Part shown: positions 42,886 through 51,270 of the stretch, in pieces | How the letters are laid out: the number at the start of each line of letters is the position of its first letter | Numbering within the stretch: the stretch's first letter is position 1 | From: Nonomuraea sediminis | GTDB lineage: Bacteria; Actinomycetota; Actinomycetes; Streptosporangiales; Streptosporangiaceae | Assembly (NCBI RefSeq): GCF_018531495.1 | Contig: NZ_JAHDTI010000001.1 | Coordinates: forward strand, 558,001-622,000 | Length of the DNA stretch: 64,000 nucleotides | Direction: 5' to 3' | The notes under the pieces: generated by a model | What the model was told of the DNA's origin: nothing | Seen by the model: only the letters and a program-made list of their open reading frames with translations | Database searches by the model: none | Program-made: the position numbers and the translations under genes

Positions 42886-42906
42886 GTTTCAACCGGTACG
42901 GACCAG

Positions 42907-43071
42907 TTACCGCTCCTCGCGGAACAGCACGTGCTGGCGCACGATCGGGTCGTACTTGGTGAGGGTCAGCCGGTCGGGGTCGTTCCGCCGGCTCTTGCGG
43001 GTGATGTAGGTGTAGCCGGTGCCCGCGGTCGACCGCAGCTTGATCACCGGGCGGAGTTCGTTCCTGGCCAT
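42907..43071 (-). CDS. rpmG: 50S ribosomal protein L33, zinc-free form
   Basis: A 54-residue protein, [20 protein letters not shown] to [20 protein letters not shown] and ending [11 protein letters not shown], which is L33 throughout. The two CxxC pairs of the zinc-binding form are absent, so this is a C-minus paralogue. In actinomycetes such paralogues replace the zinc forms under zinc limitation and are repressed by Zur; a matching dyad lies upstream at 43109-43121. It stands alone here, without L28, L31, S14 or S18 paralogues. AAAGGACTCGGT precedes the ATG. Confidence 0.95.
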   Translation of the reverse strand: MARNELRPVIKLRSTAGTGYTYITRKSRRNDPDRLTLTKYDPIVRQHVLFREER

Positions 43072-43108
43072 ACCGAGTCCTTTCTCGTTCCAGGCTGTGT
43101 AAGTCGCC

Positions 43109-43121
43109 GAGAACGGTTTTC
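43109..43121. promoter_or_regulatory. Candidate Zur box upstream of rpmG
   Basis: GAGAACGGTTTTC has symmetric arms GAnAAC and GTTnTC around one G. On the minus strand it reads TGAAAACCGTTCTC, close to the TGAAAAT..ATTTTCA style of actinomycete Zur sites. It lies 38 nt upstream of the rpmG start. The match is by eye. Confidence 0.5.
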
Positions 43122-43137
43122 ATTCCCGCACCTGGCG

Positions 43138-43581
43138 TCAGCCACCGAGTTCGCGCTTCCTGCGGAGCAGGGCGGCGCGGCGCAGGTGGGCGCGGATGGT
43201 GAGGGTGGTCGCCACGACGAGGAAGGCGCCCCCCACGAGGGCCGCGAGCGGCATCCCCTCACCCCGCGACGCGGCGATCGCGGTCAGCCCGGCCGTGGTG
43301 GCGACCGACACCGCCACCGCGGCCCAGCCCGCGACCACGCGGTCCAGGCCGAGGAGCGGCCTGCGGATCAGCGACCATGCGCCGTAACCGGCCCAGAACG
43401 CGCAGAGGAGGAGCAGCGCCAGGAAGGCCAGCCGGGTCCGGTCCGGCAGGGCGGGCTCGGTCAGCCACAGGAGCCCCAGCATGCAGGCGCCGGCGAGACC
43501 GGAGACGAGGGCGAGCACGTGGCCGACGCGCCCGCGGGATCGGAAGAGCTTGTCGGCCGGCTCGTCGGGACGCGGGGTCAT
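43138..43581 (-). CDS. Membrane protein encoded with an ECF sigma factor
   Basis: A 147-residue protein with four hydrophobic helices (HVLALVSGLAGACMLGLLWL, LAFLALLLLCAFWAGYGAW, VVAGWAAVAVSVATTAGLTA, LAALVGGAFLVVATTLTI) between a short charged N-terminus and an arginine-rich tail. Its ATG overlaps the sigma factor stop (ATGA), so it is a candidate for a membrane partner of that sigma factor, although no zinc-binding anti-sigma motif (HxxxCxxC) is present. Confidence 0.8.
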   Translation of the reverse strand: MTPRPDEPADKLFRSRGRVGHVLALVSGLAGACMLGLLWLTEPALPDRTRLAFLALLLLCAFWAGYGAWSLIRRPLLGLDRVVAGWAAVAVSVATTAGLTAIAASRGEGMPLAALVGGAFLVVATTLTIRAHLRRAALLRRKRELGG

Positions 43582-44084
43582 GGGTTCTCCGTGAGGTGGG
43601 TGCGAAGCAGGCGGCGCGCCCGGTTGAGGCGCGATTTGACGGTGCCGACGGGCACGGCGCAGATCTCGGCGCAGTCCTCGAGCGACAGGTCCTCCAGGTA
43701 GAACAGGATGAGGACCTCCCGCTCGCGGGCGGGCACCTTGGCCAGGCCCTCGACCAGCTCGACGCGGTCCAGGAGGGTGTCGGCGGGGTCGTCCATGACG
43801 GGCTCGACGGGTTCCTGGCCCGGCTCGCCGTACGAGGAGCGCAGCGCGTTGACGACCGAGCGGCGCGCGATCGTGAACAGCCAGGGGCGGAACCGTTCGG
43901 TGTCGCGCAGCCTGGGCAGGCCGCGCAGCACCGCCAGCCAGATCTCCTGGGTGACGTCGTCGGCCCGCGCGGGGCCGAGCATGCGGCGCGCGTAGCTCCA
44001 GATCGGCTGGTGCCAGGCACGGACCAGCTCGGTCAGCGCCTCGCGTTCGCCGAGCTGGCATCGCACCAGTAGTAGTTGATCCAC
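43578..44084 (-). CDS. ECF RNA polymerase sigma factor
   Basis: A 168-residue sigma-70 family ECF factor. Region 2 reads LLLVRCQLGEREALTELVRA to DDVTQEIWLAVLRGLPRLRD and FRPWLFTIARRSVVNALRS; region 4 reads LAKVPAREREVLILFYLEDL, then CAEICAVPVGTVKSRLNRAR. Region 2 begins immediately at the GTG at 44084, which was chosen for that reason; a GTG at 44120 would add 12 residues. Neither has a convincing ribosome site. It is co-translated with the membrane protein and divergent from a DUF4331 gene, a likely regulon member. Confidence 0.9.
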   Translation of the reverse strand: MDQLLLVRCQLGEREALTELVRAWHQPIWSYARRMLGPARADDVTQEIWLAVLRGLPRLRDTERFRPWLFTIARRSVVNALRSSYGEPGQEPVEPVMDDPADTLLDRVELVEGLAKVPAREREVLILFYLEDLSLEDCAEICAVPVGTVKSRLNRARRLLRTHLTENP

Positions 44085-44171
44085 GACAGTACAGTCGCGC
44101 CCGGGCCGCCTGGGGTTCACGGAGAGGGGAAAGAGCAGGTCAAGGCCTGCTTCCGAGCGTAGGGGCAGGGA

Positions 44172-45116
44172 ATGTCAGCACACATGTCGCATCATCTCAG
44201 TGGACCGAACCTGCGACCGCCGTCGGGTGACGCCCGGCTTGATCTGACGGACGTGTTCGCCTTCCAGTCCAACACCGAACCCAGTCGCACAGTGCTCATC
44301 ATGGACGTGAACTCCTTCGGGTTCGATCCGTCCGCGGGGCAGTACCTGCACCCTGAGGCCGTCTACCGCCTGTGCGTCGACAACGACGGCGACAACCGTC
44401 CCGATGTCACCTTCGACTTCGTCTTCTCGCAACCGCAGGACGGCAGGCAGACCGTCACCGTCTCCAAGGACGGCGAGGTCGTGATCGCTGACGCCGAGGT
44501 GAGCTTCGGGGTGGAGCCGAACGTGGTCGAGGCCGGCGGTGTGGTGTTCTCCGCGGGGCTGCGCAGCGACCCGTTCTTCGCCGACCTGGAGGGCATCGGC
44601 AACAACTTCACCTGGACGGGCAACGACACGATGGCCGAGAGCAACGTGATCGGCATCGCGCTCGAGGTCCCCGACGACCTGCTGGGCCCGGACCCGCGGA
44701 TCGGGGTGTGGGGCCGGGTGCTGCTCAGGAAGGACGGCGAGCTGGTCTCCGTCGACAGGGGCGCGCACCCGTCGCTGACGGCGTACTTCAACGCCGAGGA
44801 CGCCAAGGACGCCTACAACGCCGGCGACCCCGCCGACGACGTGCGCAACTACCGCGAGGCGTGGATCGCGGTGCTGGAGCACACCGGCGGCTACACCGCC
44901 GACGAGGCGATGGACGAGCTGGAGACGGTGCTGCCCGACGTGCTGCGCTTCGACCGGTCGCAGCCCGCCAGGTACCCGAACGGCCGGCGGCTGGCCGACG
45001 ATGTCACCGACGTGCGGCTCCAGATGATCAGCCACGGGAAGATCACCGGCGACGGCATCGGCCACCACATCGACCTGCTCGACGAGTTCCCCTATCTGGG
45101 CCCGCCGCACGCGTAG
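44172..45116 (+). CDS. DUF4331 family protein
   Basis: A 314-residue protein matching DUF4331: it opens MSHHLSGPNLRPPSGDARLD with LTDVFAFQ, a metal-type motif of the family, and continues with PEAVYRLCVDNDGDNRPDVT, which resembles a calcium-binding loop (DNDGDNRPD). The C-terminal part includes NYREAWIAVLEHTGGYTADE. Function is unknown. There is no signal peptide in this copy, although other members of the family may be exported. GGGGCAGGGA precedes the ATG. The 3' end overlaps the convergent response regulator gene by 25 nt. Confidence 0.88.
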   Translation: MSAHMSHHLSGPNLRPPSGDARLDLTDVFAFQSNTEPSRTVLIMDVNSFGFDPSAGQYLHPEAVYRLCVDNDGDNRPDVTFDFVFSQPQDGRQTVTVSKDGEVVIADAEVSFGVEPNVVEAGGVVFSAGLRSDPFFADLEGIGNNFTWTGNDTMAESNVIGIALEVPDDLLGPDPRIGVWGRVLLRKDGELVSVDRGAHPSLTAYFNAEDAKDAYNAGDPADDVRNYREAWIAVLEHTGGYTADEAMDELETVLPDVLRFDRSQPARYPNGRRLADDVTDVRLQMISHGKITGDGIGHHIDLLDEFPYLGPPHA

Positions 45117-45727
45117 CCGTTCTCCCAGGCCCAGGCGGCGATCTCGACGCGGTTGCGCAGGCCCAGCTTGGCCTGGACGAGCGAGACGTGGCCCTTGACC
45201 GTGCTGAGCGAGATGAACAGCTCGGCGGCGATCTCCTGGTTGGTCCGTCCCCTGGCGACGGCCCGGACCACCTCGATCTCCCTGTCCGACAGCCGCCGCT
45301 CGGTGCGGCCCGCCGGCCGGGTGAAGCGGCGCAGCAGCCGCAGCGTGATCGACGGTGAGATCAGCGCGTCGCCCACGCTGGCCGCGCGCACCGCCTCGAC
45401 CAGCACGCCCGGCCCCGCGTCCTTCAGCACGAAGCCGACGGCGCCGCCGCGCAGCGCCTCGTGGACGTACTCGTCCAGGTCGAACGTGGTCACCACGATC
45501 ACCCGCGTGGAGCCCGCGAGCGCGCGGGTGACCTCCAGCCCGTCAAGCCCGGGCATCTGCACGTCGACCAGGCACACGTCGGGCCGCAGCTCGCGGGCCA
45601 GGGCCAGCGCCTGGTCGCCGTCGCCCGCCTCGCCGACGACGCTGATGCCGGGCTGGTCGTCGAGGATCACCCGCAGGCTCGCCCGCACCATCGCCTGATC
45701 GTCCGCGACCAGCACCCTGATCGTCAC
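45092..45727 (-). CDS. NarL/LuxR-family response regulator
   Basis: A 211-residue two-component regulator. The receiver domain has the acidic pair in VLVADDQAMV, the phosphoacceptor Asp in VCLVDVQMPGLDGLEV and VTTFDLDEYVHEALRGGAVG with the switch Thr and FVLKDAG Lys. The C-terminal LuxR HTH reads LSDREIEVVRAVARGRTNQE to ISLSTVKGHVSLVQAKLGLR. The GTG start overlaps the kinase stop by GTGA. All phosphotransfer residues are intact even though the coupled kinase lacks its ATPase domain. Confidence 0.93.
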   Translation of the reverse strand: MTIRVLVADDQAMVRASLRVILDDQPGISVVGEAGDGDQALALARELRPDVCLVDVQMPGLDGLEVTRALAGSTRVIVVTTFDLDEYVHEALRGGAVGFVLKDAGPGVLVEAVRAASVGDALISPSITLRLLRRFTRPAGRTERRLSDREIEVVRAVARGRTNQEIAAELFISLSTVKGHVSLVQAKLGLRNRVEIAAWAWENGYACGGPR

Positions 45728-46437
45728 GTTCTGTCCGCCGGACCCGGTACGGCGGGCCGAGCCGGATCCGCCGCGCCGCGGAGCCGCCCGACGAGCCGGT
45801 GCGTGGCGGCCAGCGCGTCGGCCCCCGCCGTCTCGATCTCCTCCAGGGCGCCGCCCACCCGCGCGGACCGGCGGGCGAGGATCTGGCTCGCCTGGGCCTG
45901 CAGCACGATGCCGCCGACGTGGTGGGCGACCACGTCGTGCAGTTCCCTGGCCAGCCGCAGCCGCTCCTCGCGCCGGATCCGGGCCGCGATCACCCGTCCG
46001 CGCAGGTCGGCCACCCGCGGGCACGTCCCGGCCACGACGGCGGCCGACCAGCCCGCCGCGTTGAGCAGCGTCACAGGCGGCCGCTCCGCCCAGGTGAGCG
46101 CCACGATCGCCAGCCCGCCACCGGCCACCAGGCACGCGGACCGGGCGGGAAACCGCCACACCGCGAACCCGACGAGCACGGCCAGCCCGAGCGCCATCCC
46201 AGGCCCCGGCTCCGCGGGCAACCCCGCCACCCGCGACACGGCCACCGCCGCCGCCGCGACGCCCAGCCCGGCCATCACGGCCCACCTGCGCCCCACCAGG
46301 GCGAGCGCGCACACCAGTGCCCCCGCCACGCCTCCGAACACCGCGTACCCGATCCCCCAGCTCACCGCGACCCGGTACGCCCAGAAGGCGAGCACCGCCC
46401 CCGCCACCATGCCGAACCCGAACCGCACGCCGTACAC
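45724..46437 (-). CDS. Truncated histidine kinase: membrane sensor plus DHp, no ATPase domain
   Basis: A 237-residue protein. Residues 1-145 form about five hydrophobic helices, and a dimerisation/phosphoacceptor helix of the HisKA_3 type follows (REERLRLARELHDVVAHHVG, then GIVLQAQASQILARR). After ATHRLVGRLRG the protein ends within 20 residues, where a HATPase_c domain of about 100 residues would normally begin. There is no room for one before the response regulator gene. The GTG start at 46437 follows a TAG and lacks a clear ribosome site. It may accept phosphate from another kinase or act as a phosphatase or dominant partner. Confidence 0.8.
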   Translation of the reverse strand: MYGVRFGFGMVAGAVLAFWAYRVAVSWGIGYAVFGGVAGALVCALALVGRRWAVMAGLGVAAAAVAVSRVAGLPAEPGPGMALGLAVLVGFAVWRFPARSACLVAGGGLAIVALTWAERPPVTLLNAAGWSAAVVAGTCPRVADLRGRVIAARIRREERLRLARELHDVVAHHVGGIVLQAQASQILARRSARVGGALEEIETAGADALAATHRLVGRLRGAADPARPAVPGPADRT

Positions 46438-46539
46438 GCTAGAACCAGGGCACCGGCCGGCAGAACCGGCCGAAAGTACGATCTCGCCCCTGCTTTCGAC
46501 CCGTGCCGCGCCCGGGCGGGCCACGCAGGATGAAGCCTC

Positions 46540-47535
46540 ATGCCAAGTGAAACCAGGCGCAGGATCGCCGCGCTCGACGTCGTCCGCGGCTTCGCGCTGT
46601 GCGGGATCCTGCTGGCCAATATCAGGCCGATCGCCAACCTCGACGGCGTCATCCTGCAACACGGCGAGCCGGATTCTCCCGCGTGGATCGGGCTGTTCGT
46701 CGAGCAGCGGTTCTTCCCGATCTTCGCCACGCTGTTCGGCGTCGGCTTCTCGCTGCTCGTGGGCTCCGCCGCGGACCGCACCACCCGCCCGCGCGTGCTG
46801 TTGCTGCGCAGGCTGCTCGTGCTGCTGGCGGTCGGGCTCGCGCACATGTTCCTGCTGTGGCGGGGCGACGTGCTGACCTACTACGCGCTGTCCGGGTTGC
46901 TGGTGCTGCTGCCGTCGACGTGGCTGCCGCGCTGGGCGGTCGCGCTGCTGGCCGTGGCGGTCTGCGCGGTCACGATCGCCTTCTCCGGCGGCGGCTACAT
47001 GCTCTCGCCCGGACTGGTGCTCGCGGGCTCGGCGCTGGTCCGCTACGGCGTCATCGACAGGATCGAGACCTCCACCCGCGGCCCCGCCGTCGTCGGGCTC
47101 GTGCTGGCGGCCGCCGCGGTGCCCGCGCTGTGGGCGCAGGAGCGGAGCCAGAGCCCCGCCCTGTTCGCCGTCGCGGGCCTGCTGATCGCCGGCGTGTACT
47201 GCTGCGCCCTGCTCCTCCTGCTCAGGACGCGGCTGCGCGCGGCGCTGCAGACGCTGTTCGCCCCGCTCGGCCGGATGGCGCTGACCAACTACCTGTCGGC
47301 CACGGCCCTCGTCCTGACGATCGCCCACCTGTACGGCAGGCCACAGGACTGGTCGTGGCCGGCCGTATACCTCATCACCGGCGGGATCCTCGCACTCCAG
47401 TGGGCATGGTCCACCCTCTGGCTGCGGCACCACCTCTACGGCCCGCTCGAGTGGTTGTGGCGCTGGGCCACCTGGCTACGCCGTCCGCCTCTGAGCCGGC
47501 GATGGGAACGGTCTACGAAGTTGAGTAGGATGTAG
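46540..47535 (+). CDS. DUF418 membrane protein
   Basis: A 331-residue polytopic protein with about eight to nine helices. It opens [20 protein letters not shown], typical of the DUF418/YeiB group, and ends with the DUF418 block: [40 protein letters not shown] and WLWRWATW. Function is unknown; the family is related to acyltransferase-like membrane proteins. The BlaI promoter begins inside its 3' end. Confidence 0.88.
   Translation: MPSETRRRIAALDVVRGFALCGILLANIRPIANLDGVILQHGEPDSPAWIGLFVEQRFFPIFATLFGVGFSLLVGSAADRTTRPRVLLLRRLLVLLAVGLAHMFLLWRGDVLTYYALSGLLVLLPSTWLPRWAVALLAVAVCAVTIAFSGGGYMLSPGLVLAGSALVRYGVIDRIETSTRGPAVVGLVLAAAAVPALWAQERSQSPALFAVAGLLIAGVYCCALLLLLRTRLRAALQTLFAPLGRMALTNYLSATALVLTIAHLYGRPQDWSWPAVYLITGGILALQWAWSTLWLRHHLYGPLEWLWRWATWLRRPPLSRRWERSTKLSRM
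47513..47531 (+). promoter_or_regulatory. Promoter and candidate BlaI operator
   Basis: A TAGGAT -10 hexamer at 47526-47531 overlaps the dyad CTAC-N8-GTAG at 47513-47528. BlaI-type repressors bind short TAC/GTA dyads over their own promoter, so autoregulation is likely. The element overlaps the end of the DUF418 coding sequence. The -35 match is weak. Confidence 0.45.
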
Positions 47536-47559
47536 GCCGATCACGGAGGGTGGGAGCTG

Positions 47560-47931
47560 ATGCGCACACTGGGGGATCTCGAGTCGGCGATCATGGACCG
47601 GATGTGGTCCTACCATCGCCCTGCCTCGGTCAGGGACGTCCTGGAGGATCTACGGCAGAGCCGCGAGATCGCCTACACCACCGTGATGACCGTCATGGAC
47701 AAGCTGTACAAGAAGGGCCTGCTCAAGCGCGAGCCGCAGGGCAAGGCCTACGTCTACGAGACGGTCGGCACCAAGGAGTCCTACACCGCCCAGCTGATGC
47801 GCGAGACGCTGGCCAGCGGCGGCAACCAGGCGGCCACGCTGGTCCACTTCCTGGAGCGGCTGACGCCTGAGGAGGCGGCGGCACTGGAGTCGGCGCTGCA
47901 GGTGTTCCCGCCGCGCGGGGGCCGCCCATGA
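47560..47931 (+). CDS. BlaI/MecI/CopY-family repressor
   Basis: A 123-residue winged-helix repressor: LGDLESAIMDRMWSYHRPAS, then VRDVLEDLRQSREIAYTTVM and TVMDKLYKKGLLKREPQGKA, followed by a C-terminal dimerisation helix. In this family the partner membrane metalloprotease triggers cleavage of the repressor. GGAGGGTGGGAGC lies upstream of the ATG, and the stop overlaps the next ATG (ATGA), giving the usual blaI-blaR1-like operon. No beta-lactamase gene is adjacent. Confidence 0.94.
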   Translation: MRTLGDLESAIMDRMWSYHRPASVRDVLEDLRQSREIAYTTVMTVMDKLYKKGLLKREPQGKAYVYETVGTKESYTAQLMRETLASGGNQAATLVHFLERLTPEEAAALESALQVFPPRGGRP

Positions 47932-48884
47932 CGGTCGCCGCCGTCCTGGCCGCCTACGCCCTGATCGCCGCCATGCTGCTCCCCCGGCTGCTGGTCAGGG
48001 CGGCGTGGAGCGAGCGGGCTCCGCGGCTGGCGATCTGCATGTGGCTGGCCGCGGGCCTGTCGGCGGTCGGCTCGGCGGTGCTGGCGGGGCTGAGCGCGGC
48101 GATCCCGGGCGACGCGGTCGGGCACGGGCTGGCCCGGCTGTTCGAGGCGTGCAGGATGCTGCTCGGCGACGGGTCGGGCGTCCAGGTGGCCTCGGCGACG
48201 TTCCGGCTGGCCGTACTGGCCAGCGGGCTGATCACGGCGCGGGCCGTGTACTGCGTGGCCAGGGTGCTGCTGACCGCGCGCCGCGAACGCGCGCGGCACG
48301 CGAGCATGCTGGCCATCCTGGGCCGCCGCGACGGCGAGCTCGACGCGGTGGTGCTGGAGTACGGCGAGCCGGTCGTCTACTGCCTGCCCGGCAGGCAGAA
48401 CAAGGCCGTGATCACCACGGCGGCGCTGCACGCGCTGCCGCCCGAGCATGTGGCGGCGGTGCTCGCCCACGAGCGCGCGCACCTGCGCGGGCGCCACCAC
48501 CTGGTCATCGCCCTGACCGAAGGCCTGGCCGGAGCCTTCCCCTGGCTGCCGCTGTTCGCGGTGGCCAGGCGGGAGGTGGCGCGGCTGGTGGAGCTGCGGG
48601 CCGACGACGTGGCCGCGGGGCAGCACCCGCGGGTGCACCTGGCCGCCGCGCTGGTGGGGCTGGCCACGGGCCGGGTCCCTGCCTTCGCGCTGGGCGCGGC
48701 CGGGGAGAACGCGCTGGTCAGGGTGCGCCGCATGCTGCAGCCCGCGGCGCCGCTCGACCGCCGCGAGCGCGCCGTCGCCGTGGCCGCCACGGCCCTGTTC
48801 CTGGCGGGTCCCGCGGTGCTGGCCTTCGCCCCCGGCGTGGCCGCCCTGGTGGCCCACCACTGCCACGCCCTGCTGCCGATCTGA
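47928..48884 (+). CDS. M56-family membrane metallopeptidase (BlaR1-like, no sensor domain)
   Basis: A 318-residue membrane protein with hydrophobic helices at the N-terminus, two in the middle and one at the end. The zinc motif AVLAHERAHLRGRHH gives HERAH at residues 181-185, with a distal ELRADDVA. Unlike BlaR1 it has no penicillin-binding domain, as is common for actinobacterial M56 proteins. It is predicted to cleave the BlaI-type repressor encoded just upstream when an unknown signal is sensed. Confidence 0.9.
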   Translation: MTVAAVLAAYALIAAMLLPRLLVRAAWSERAPRLAICMWLAAGLSAVGSAVLAGLSAAIPGDAVGHGLARLFEACRMLLGDGSGVQVASATFRLAVLASGLITARAVYCVARVLLTARRERARHASMLAILGRRDGELDAVVLEYGEPVVYCLPGRQNKAVITTAALHALPPEHVAAVLAHERAHLRGRHHLVIALTEGLAGAFPWLPLFAVARREVARLVELRADDVAAGQHPRVHLAAALVGLATGRVPAFALGAAGENALVRVRRMLQPAAPLDRRERAVAVAATALFLAGPAVLAFAPGVAALVAHHCHALLPI

Positions 48885-48893
48885 CCGCCGGTT

Positions 48894-49772
48894 CTAGGCG
48901 TAGAGGAGTTCCTGGTCGATCACGATGGCCGCGGTCACGCCCTGGGCGGCGGCCAGGACCACCTGCGCGCCGGGGAAGGGCATATCGGGTTTCCTGGCCA
49001 TGTCGCCGGCGGCGAAGACGCCGCGCACGCTGGTCTGGCCGAAGTCGTCCACCTCGACCGCGCCGTCCTCGAGGAACCGGCAGCCGAGCCGTTCGGCCAG
49101 GTCGCTGCGCTGGCGGGTGGGAGGGTGCAGGAACAGCGCGTCCCGCTCGACGGTGTCCCCGCCCTCGAACACGAGCGTGGCCAGGCCCTCCACCCGCTCG
49201 ATCGGGCCCCTGCGCACCGTGATGCCGCGCCCGGCCAGCATCACCCGCTGCTCGCCCGGCGGATCGCCGACCAGCAGCACGTCCTTGCCGAACCGGGCCA
49301 GCTGCACCGCCTGGTGCACGCCCCACCCGTCCACGTCGAGCACGGCCAGCCGCAGCCCGGTGCGCTCCCAGCCGTGGCAGTACGCGCAGTGCAGCACGCC
49401 GCTCCCCCACCGCTCGGCCAGCCCGGGGATGCCGGGCAGCACGTCCTCCACCCCGGTGGCCAGCAGCAGCCGCCTGGCCAGGCGCGCGCCGCCGCCCAGG
49501 AAGACGCGGAACCCCTCCTGCTCGATCTCCGCCCCGGTGACCAGTCCGGTCACCACGTCGACCGACGGGTACTCCTCCAGGTCGCCCAGCGCCTCGGTCC
49601 GCAACTCGGCCGGGGCGATGCCGTCGCGCGAGAGCAGGTTGTGCACGGCGTCGCTGCGGGCGTTGCGGCCGGGGCCGCCGTCGACCAGCAGCACCCGGCG
49701 CCTGGCCCGGCCCAGCGTCAGCGCCGCGCTCAACCCCGCGGGCCCGGCGCCGACGACGACGGCTTCGTACAT
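48894..49772 (-). CDS. Thioredoxin reductase-like FAD/NAD(P) oxidoreductase
   Basis: A 292-residue pyridine nucleotide-disulfide oxidoreductase of the TrxB fold. The FAD motif VVVGAGPAGLSAALTLGRAR is at the N-terminus, the redox motif HCAYCHGWE gives a CxxC (CAYC), and the C-terminal FAD contact is VRGVFAAGDMARKPDMPFPG. The NADP-binding GxGxxA is poorly conserved (LAVLDVDGWGVHQAVQLARF). There is no thioredoxin gene next to it. It converges with the M56 gene across 9 nt. The exact partner is unknown. Confidence 0.9.
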   Translation of the reverse strand: MYEAVVVGAGPAGLSAALTLGRARRRVLLVDGGPGRNARSDAVHNLLSRDGIAPAELRTEALGDLEEYPSVDVVTGLVTGAEIEQEGFRVFLGGGARLARRLLLATGVEDVLPGIPGLAERWGSGVLHCAYCHGWERTGLRLAVLDVDGWGVHQAVQLARFGKDVLLVGDPPGEQRVMLAGRGITVRRGPIERVEGLATLVFEGGDTVERDALFLHPPTRQRSDLAERLGCRFLEDGAVEVDDFGQTSVRGVFAAGDMARKPDMPFPGAQVVLAAAQGVTAAIVIDQELLYA

Positions 49773-49831
49773 GTACCGATGGTAGCCAAACCGCCACGCA
49801 CGGTCTGTCCTACACGGGTTAGTAGTCCAGG

Positions 49832-51214
49832 TCAGTGCGCGTGCACCCCGGCGGGGACGTGCGGCTTGCCCGCGGGGACGAGGGCCAGGCCGATGAGCGC
49901 GGCCACGCCCGCGCCGATCGCGCAGGCCACGTAGGCGGCGCCGAACCCGGCCGTGGTGGCGTGCTCGATGCCGGAGGCGGCGACGGTCGACATGATCGCC
50001 ACGCCGATGGAGCCGCCGACCTCGTGGAAGGTGTTCACCACGCCGGAGGCCAGCCCGGCCTCGTGGTGGGAGACGAACCCGAGCGCGGTCGTGGTGGCCG
50101 CCACGAACACCGGCACGACGCCCGCGGCGCCCACGGTCAGCCCGATCACGGTGCCGGCCGTGCCCTGAGCCAGCGCGAGCACGAGCGCGCCCGCCCCGGC
50201 CACGAGCAGGCCGCCGACCGCGACGGGCCGCGCGCCGAGCCGCCCGATCAGCCGGCCACCCAGGTGCCCGGCGACGGCGGTGCCCACCGCCATGGGCAGG
50301 AACAGCAGCCCGGCCGCCAGCGCCGACAGCCCCTGGACCCGCTGCAGGAGCAGCGAGCCGAGGAAGACGTAGCCGAGCAGCAGCCCGGTGGCGACCAGCA
50401 TGAGGAACGCGCCGGTCGCGATGGGCCGGCGAGCCAGCAGCCGCACGTCCATCAGCGGCTCGCGGGTGGCCCGCTCGGCCAGCGCGAAGGCCAGGTAGCC
50501 GGCGAGCGCGCCGGCCAGCGCCACCAGCGTGGCCGGGCTCGTCCAGCCCGCGTCCCCGGCGTTGACCAGGCCGTAGATGAGCGCGGCGGTCGCCGCGGTG
50601 ACCAGGACGGCGCCGGGCACGTCGACGCGCCGCCGTACCTCTGGCCTGGCGGCGGGCACCAGGCGGGGCAGCCAGAGCAGGACGACCAGCCCGACGGGCA
50701 CGTTGACGAAGAAGACCCAGCGCCAGCCGGGACCCGCGGTGAGCAGGCCGCCGAGCAGCGCACCGGCGGCGAAGCCCACGCCGCCCAGCGCGGCCCAGAT
50801 GCCGAGCGCCCTGTTGCGTTCGGCGCCGTGGAAGGTCCTGGTGAGCGTGGCCAGCGCCGACGGGGACAGCAGCGCCGCGCCCGCGCCCTGGGCGAGGCGG
50901 CCGCCGATCAGCAGCGGCCCGGAGGCGGCCAGGCCGGTGGCCAGCGAGGCGAGCGTGAAGACGGCCAGCCCGGCCAGCAGGACGCGCCGCGCGCCGAAGG
51001 TGTCGCCGAGCCGCCCGCCGAGCAGCATCAGCCCGCCGAAGCACAGGGTGTAGGCGGTGACGGCCCAGGTGAGCGTGACGCGGTCGAGGTGGAGGTCCGC
51101 CCCGATGGTGGGCAGGGCCACGTTGATCACCGTGACGTCCAGGATCAGCATGAACTGCGCCACGCACAACAGCACGAGCGCCGTCCAGCGTCTCGGGTCG
51201 GGGGTGTGATCCAC
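49832..51214 (-). CDS. MFS drug exporter, DHA2/EmrB type
   Basis: A 460-residue permease with about 14 helices. It carries LDVTVINVALPTIGADLHLD (the DHA2 motif in helix 1), GGRLGDTFGARRVLLAGLAV (motif A) and ARRPIATGAFLMLVATGLLL. These are typical of proton-coupled multidrug exporters. AAGGAG lies before the ATG. The promoter sits inside a 42-bp inverted repeat shared with the divergent sensor kinase gene; no regulator gene is adjacent. Confidence 0.92.
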   Translation of the reverse strand: MDHTPDPRRWTALVLLCVAQFMLILDVTVINVALPTIGADLHLDRVTLTWAVTAYTLCFGGLMLLGGRLGDTFGARRVLLAGLAVFTLASLATGLAASGPLLIGGRLAQGAGAALLSPSALATLTRTFHGAERNRALGIWAALGGVGFAAGALLGGLLTAGPGWRWVFFVNVPVGLVVLLWLPRLVPAARPEVRRRVDVPGAVLVTAATAALIYGLVNAGDAGWTSPATLVALAGALAGYLAFALAERATREPLMDVRLLARRPIATGAFLMLVATGLLLGYVFLGSLLLQRVQGLSALAAGLLFLPMAVGTAVAGHLGGRLIGRLGARPVAVGGLLVAGAGALVLALAQGTAGTVIGLTVGAAGVVPVFVAATTTALGFVSHHEAGLASGVVNTFHEVGGSIGVAIMSTVAASGIEHATTAGFGAAYVACAIGAGVAALIGLALVPAGKPHVPAGVHAH

Positions 51215-51228
51215 GAGAACTCCTTAAG

Positions 51229-51270
51229 TCGAACATTCATGTACGGATTATCTTATACATCAATGTTCGA
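51229..51270. promoter_or_regulatory. 42-bp inverted repeat operator at the exporter/kinase divergent promoter
   Basis: Left arm TCGAACATTCATGTA (51229-51243) and right arm TACATCAATGTTCGA (51256-51270) are complementary except for one base, around a 12-bp spacer. Each arm is itself a small palindrome, ACAT-N2-ATGT. On the minus strand a TAAGAT -10 lies in the spacer, so a bound protein would block the exporter. Two dimers could bind side by side. Confidence 0.6.

Noticed and set aside
43138..44061. A single 307-residue minus-strand protein covering the sigma factor region
   Set aside because: Its first half is a shadow frame of the sigma factor; the true membrane protein begins at 43581 with an ATGA overlap.
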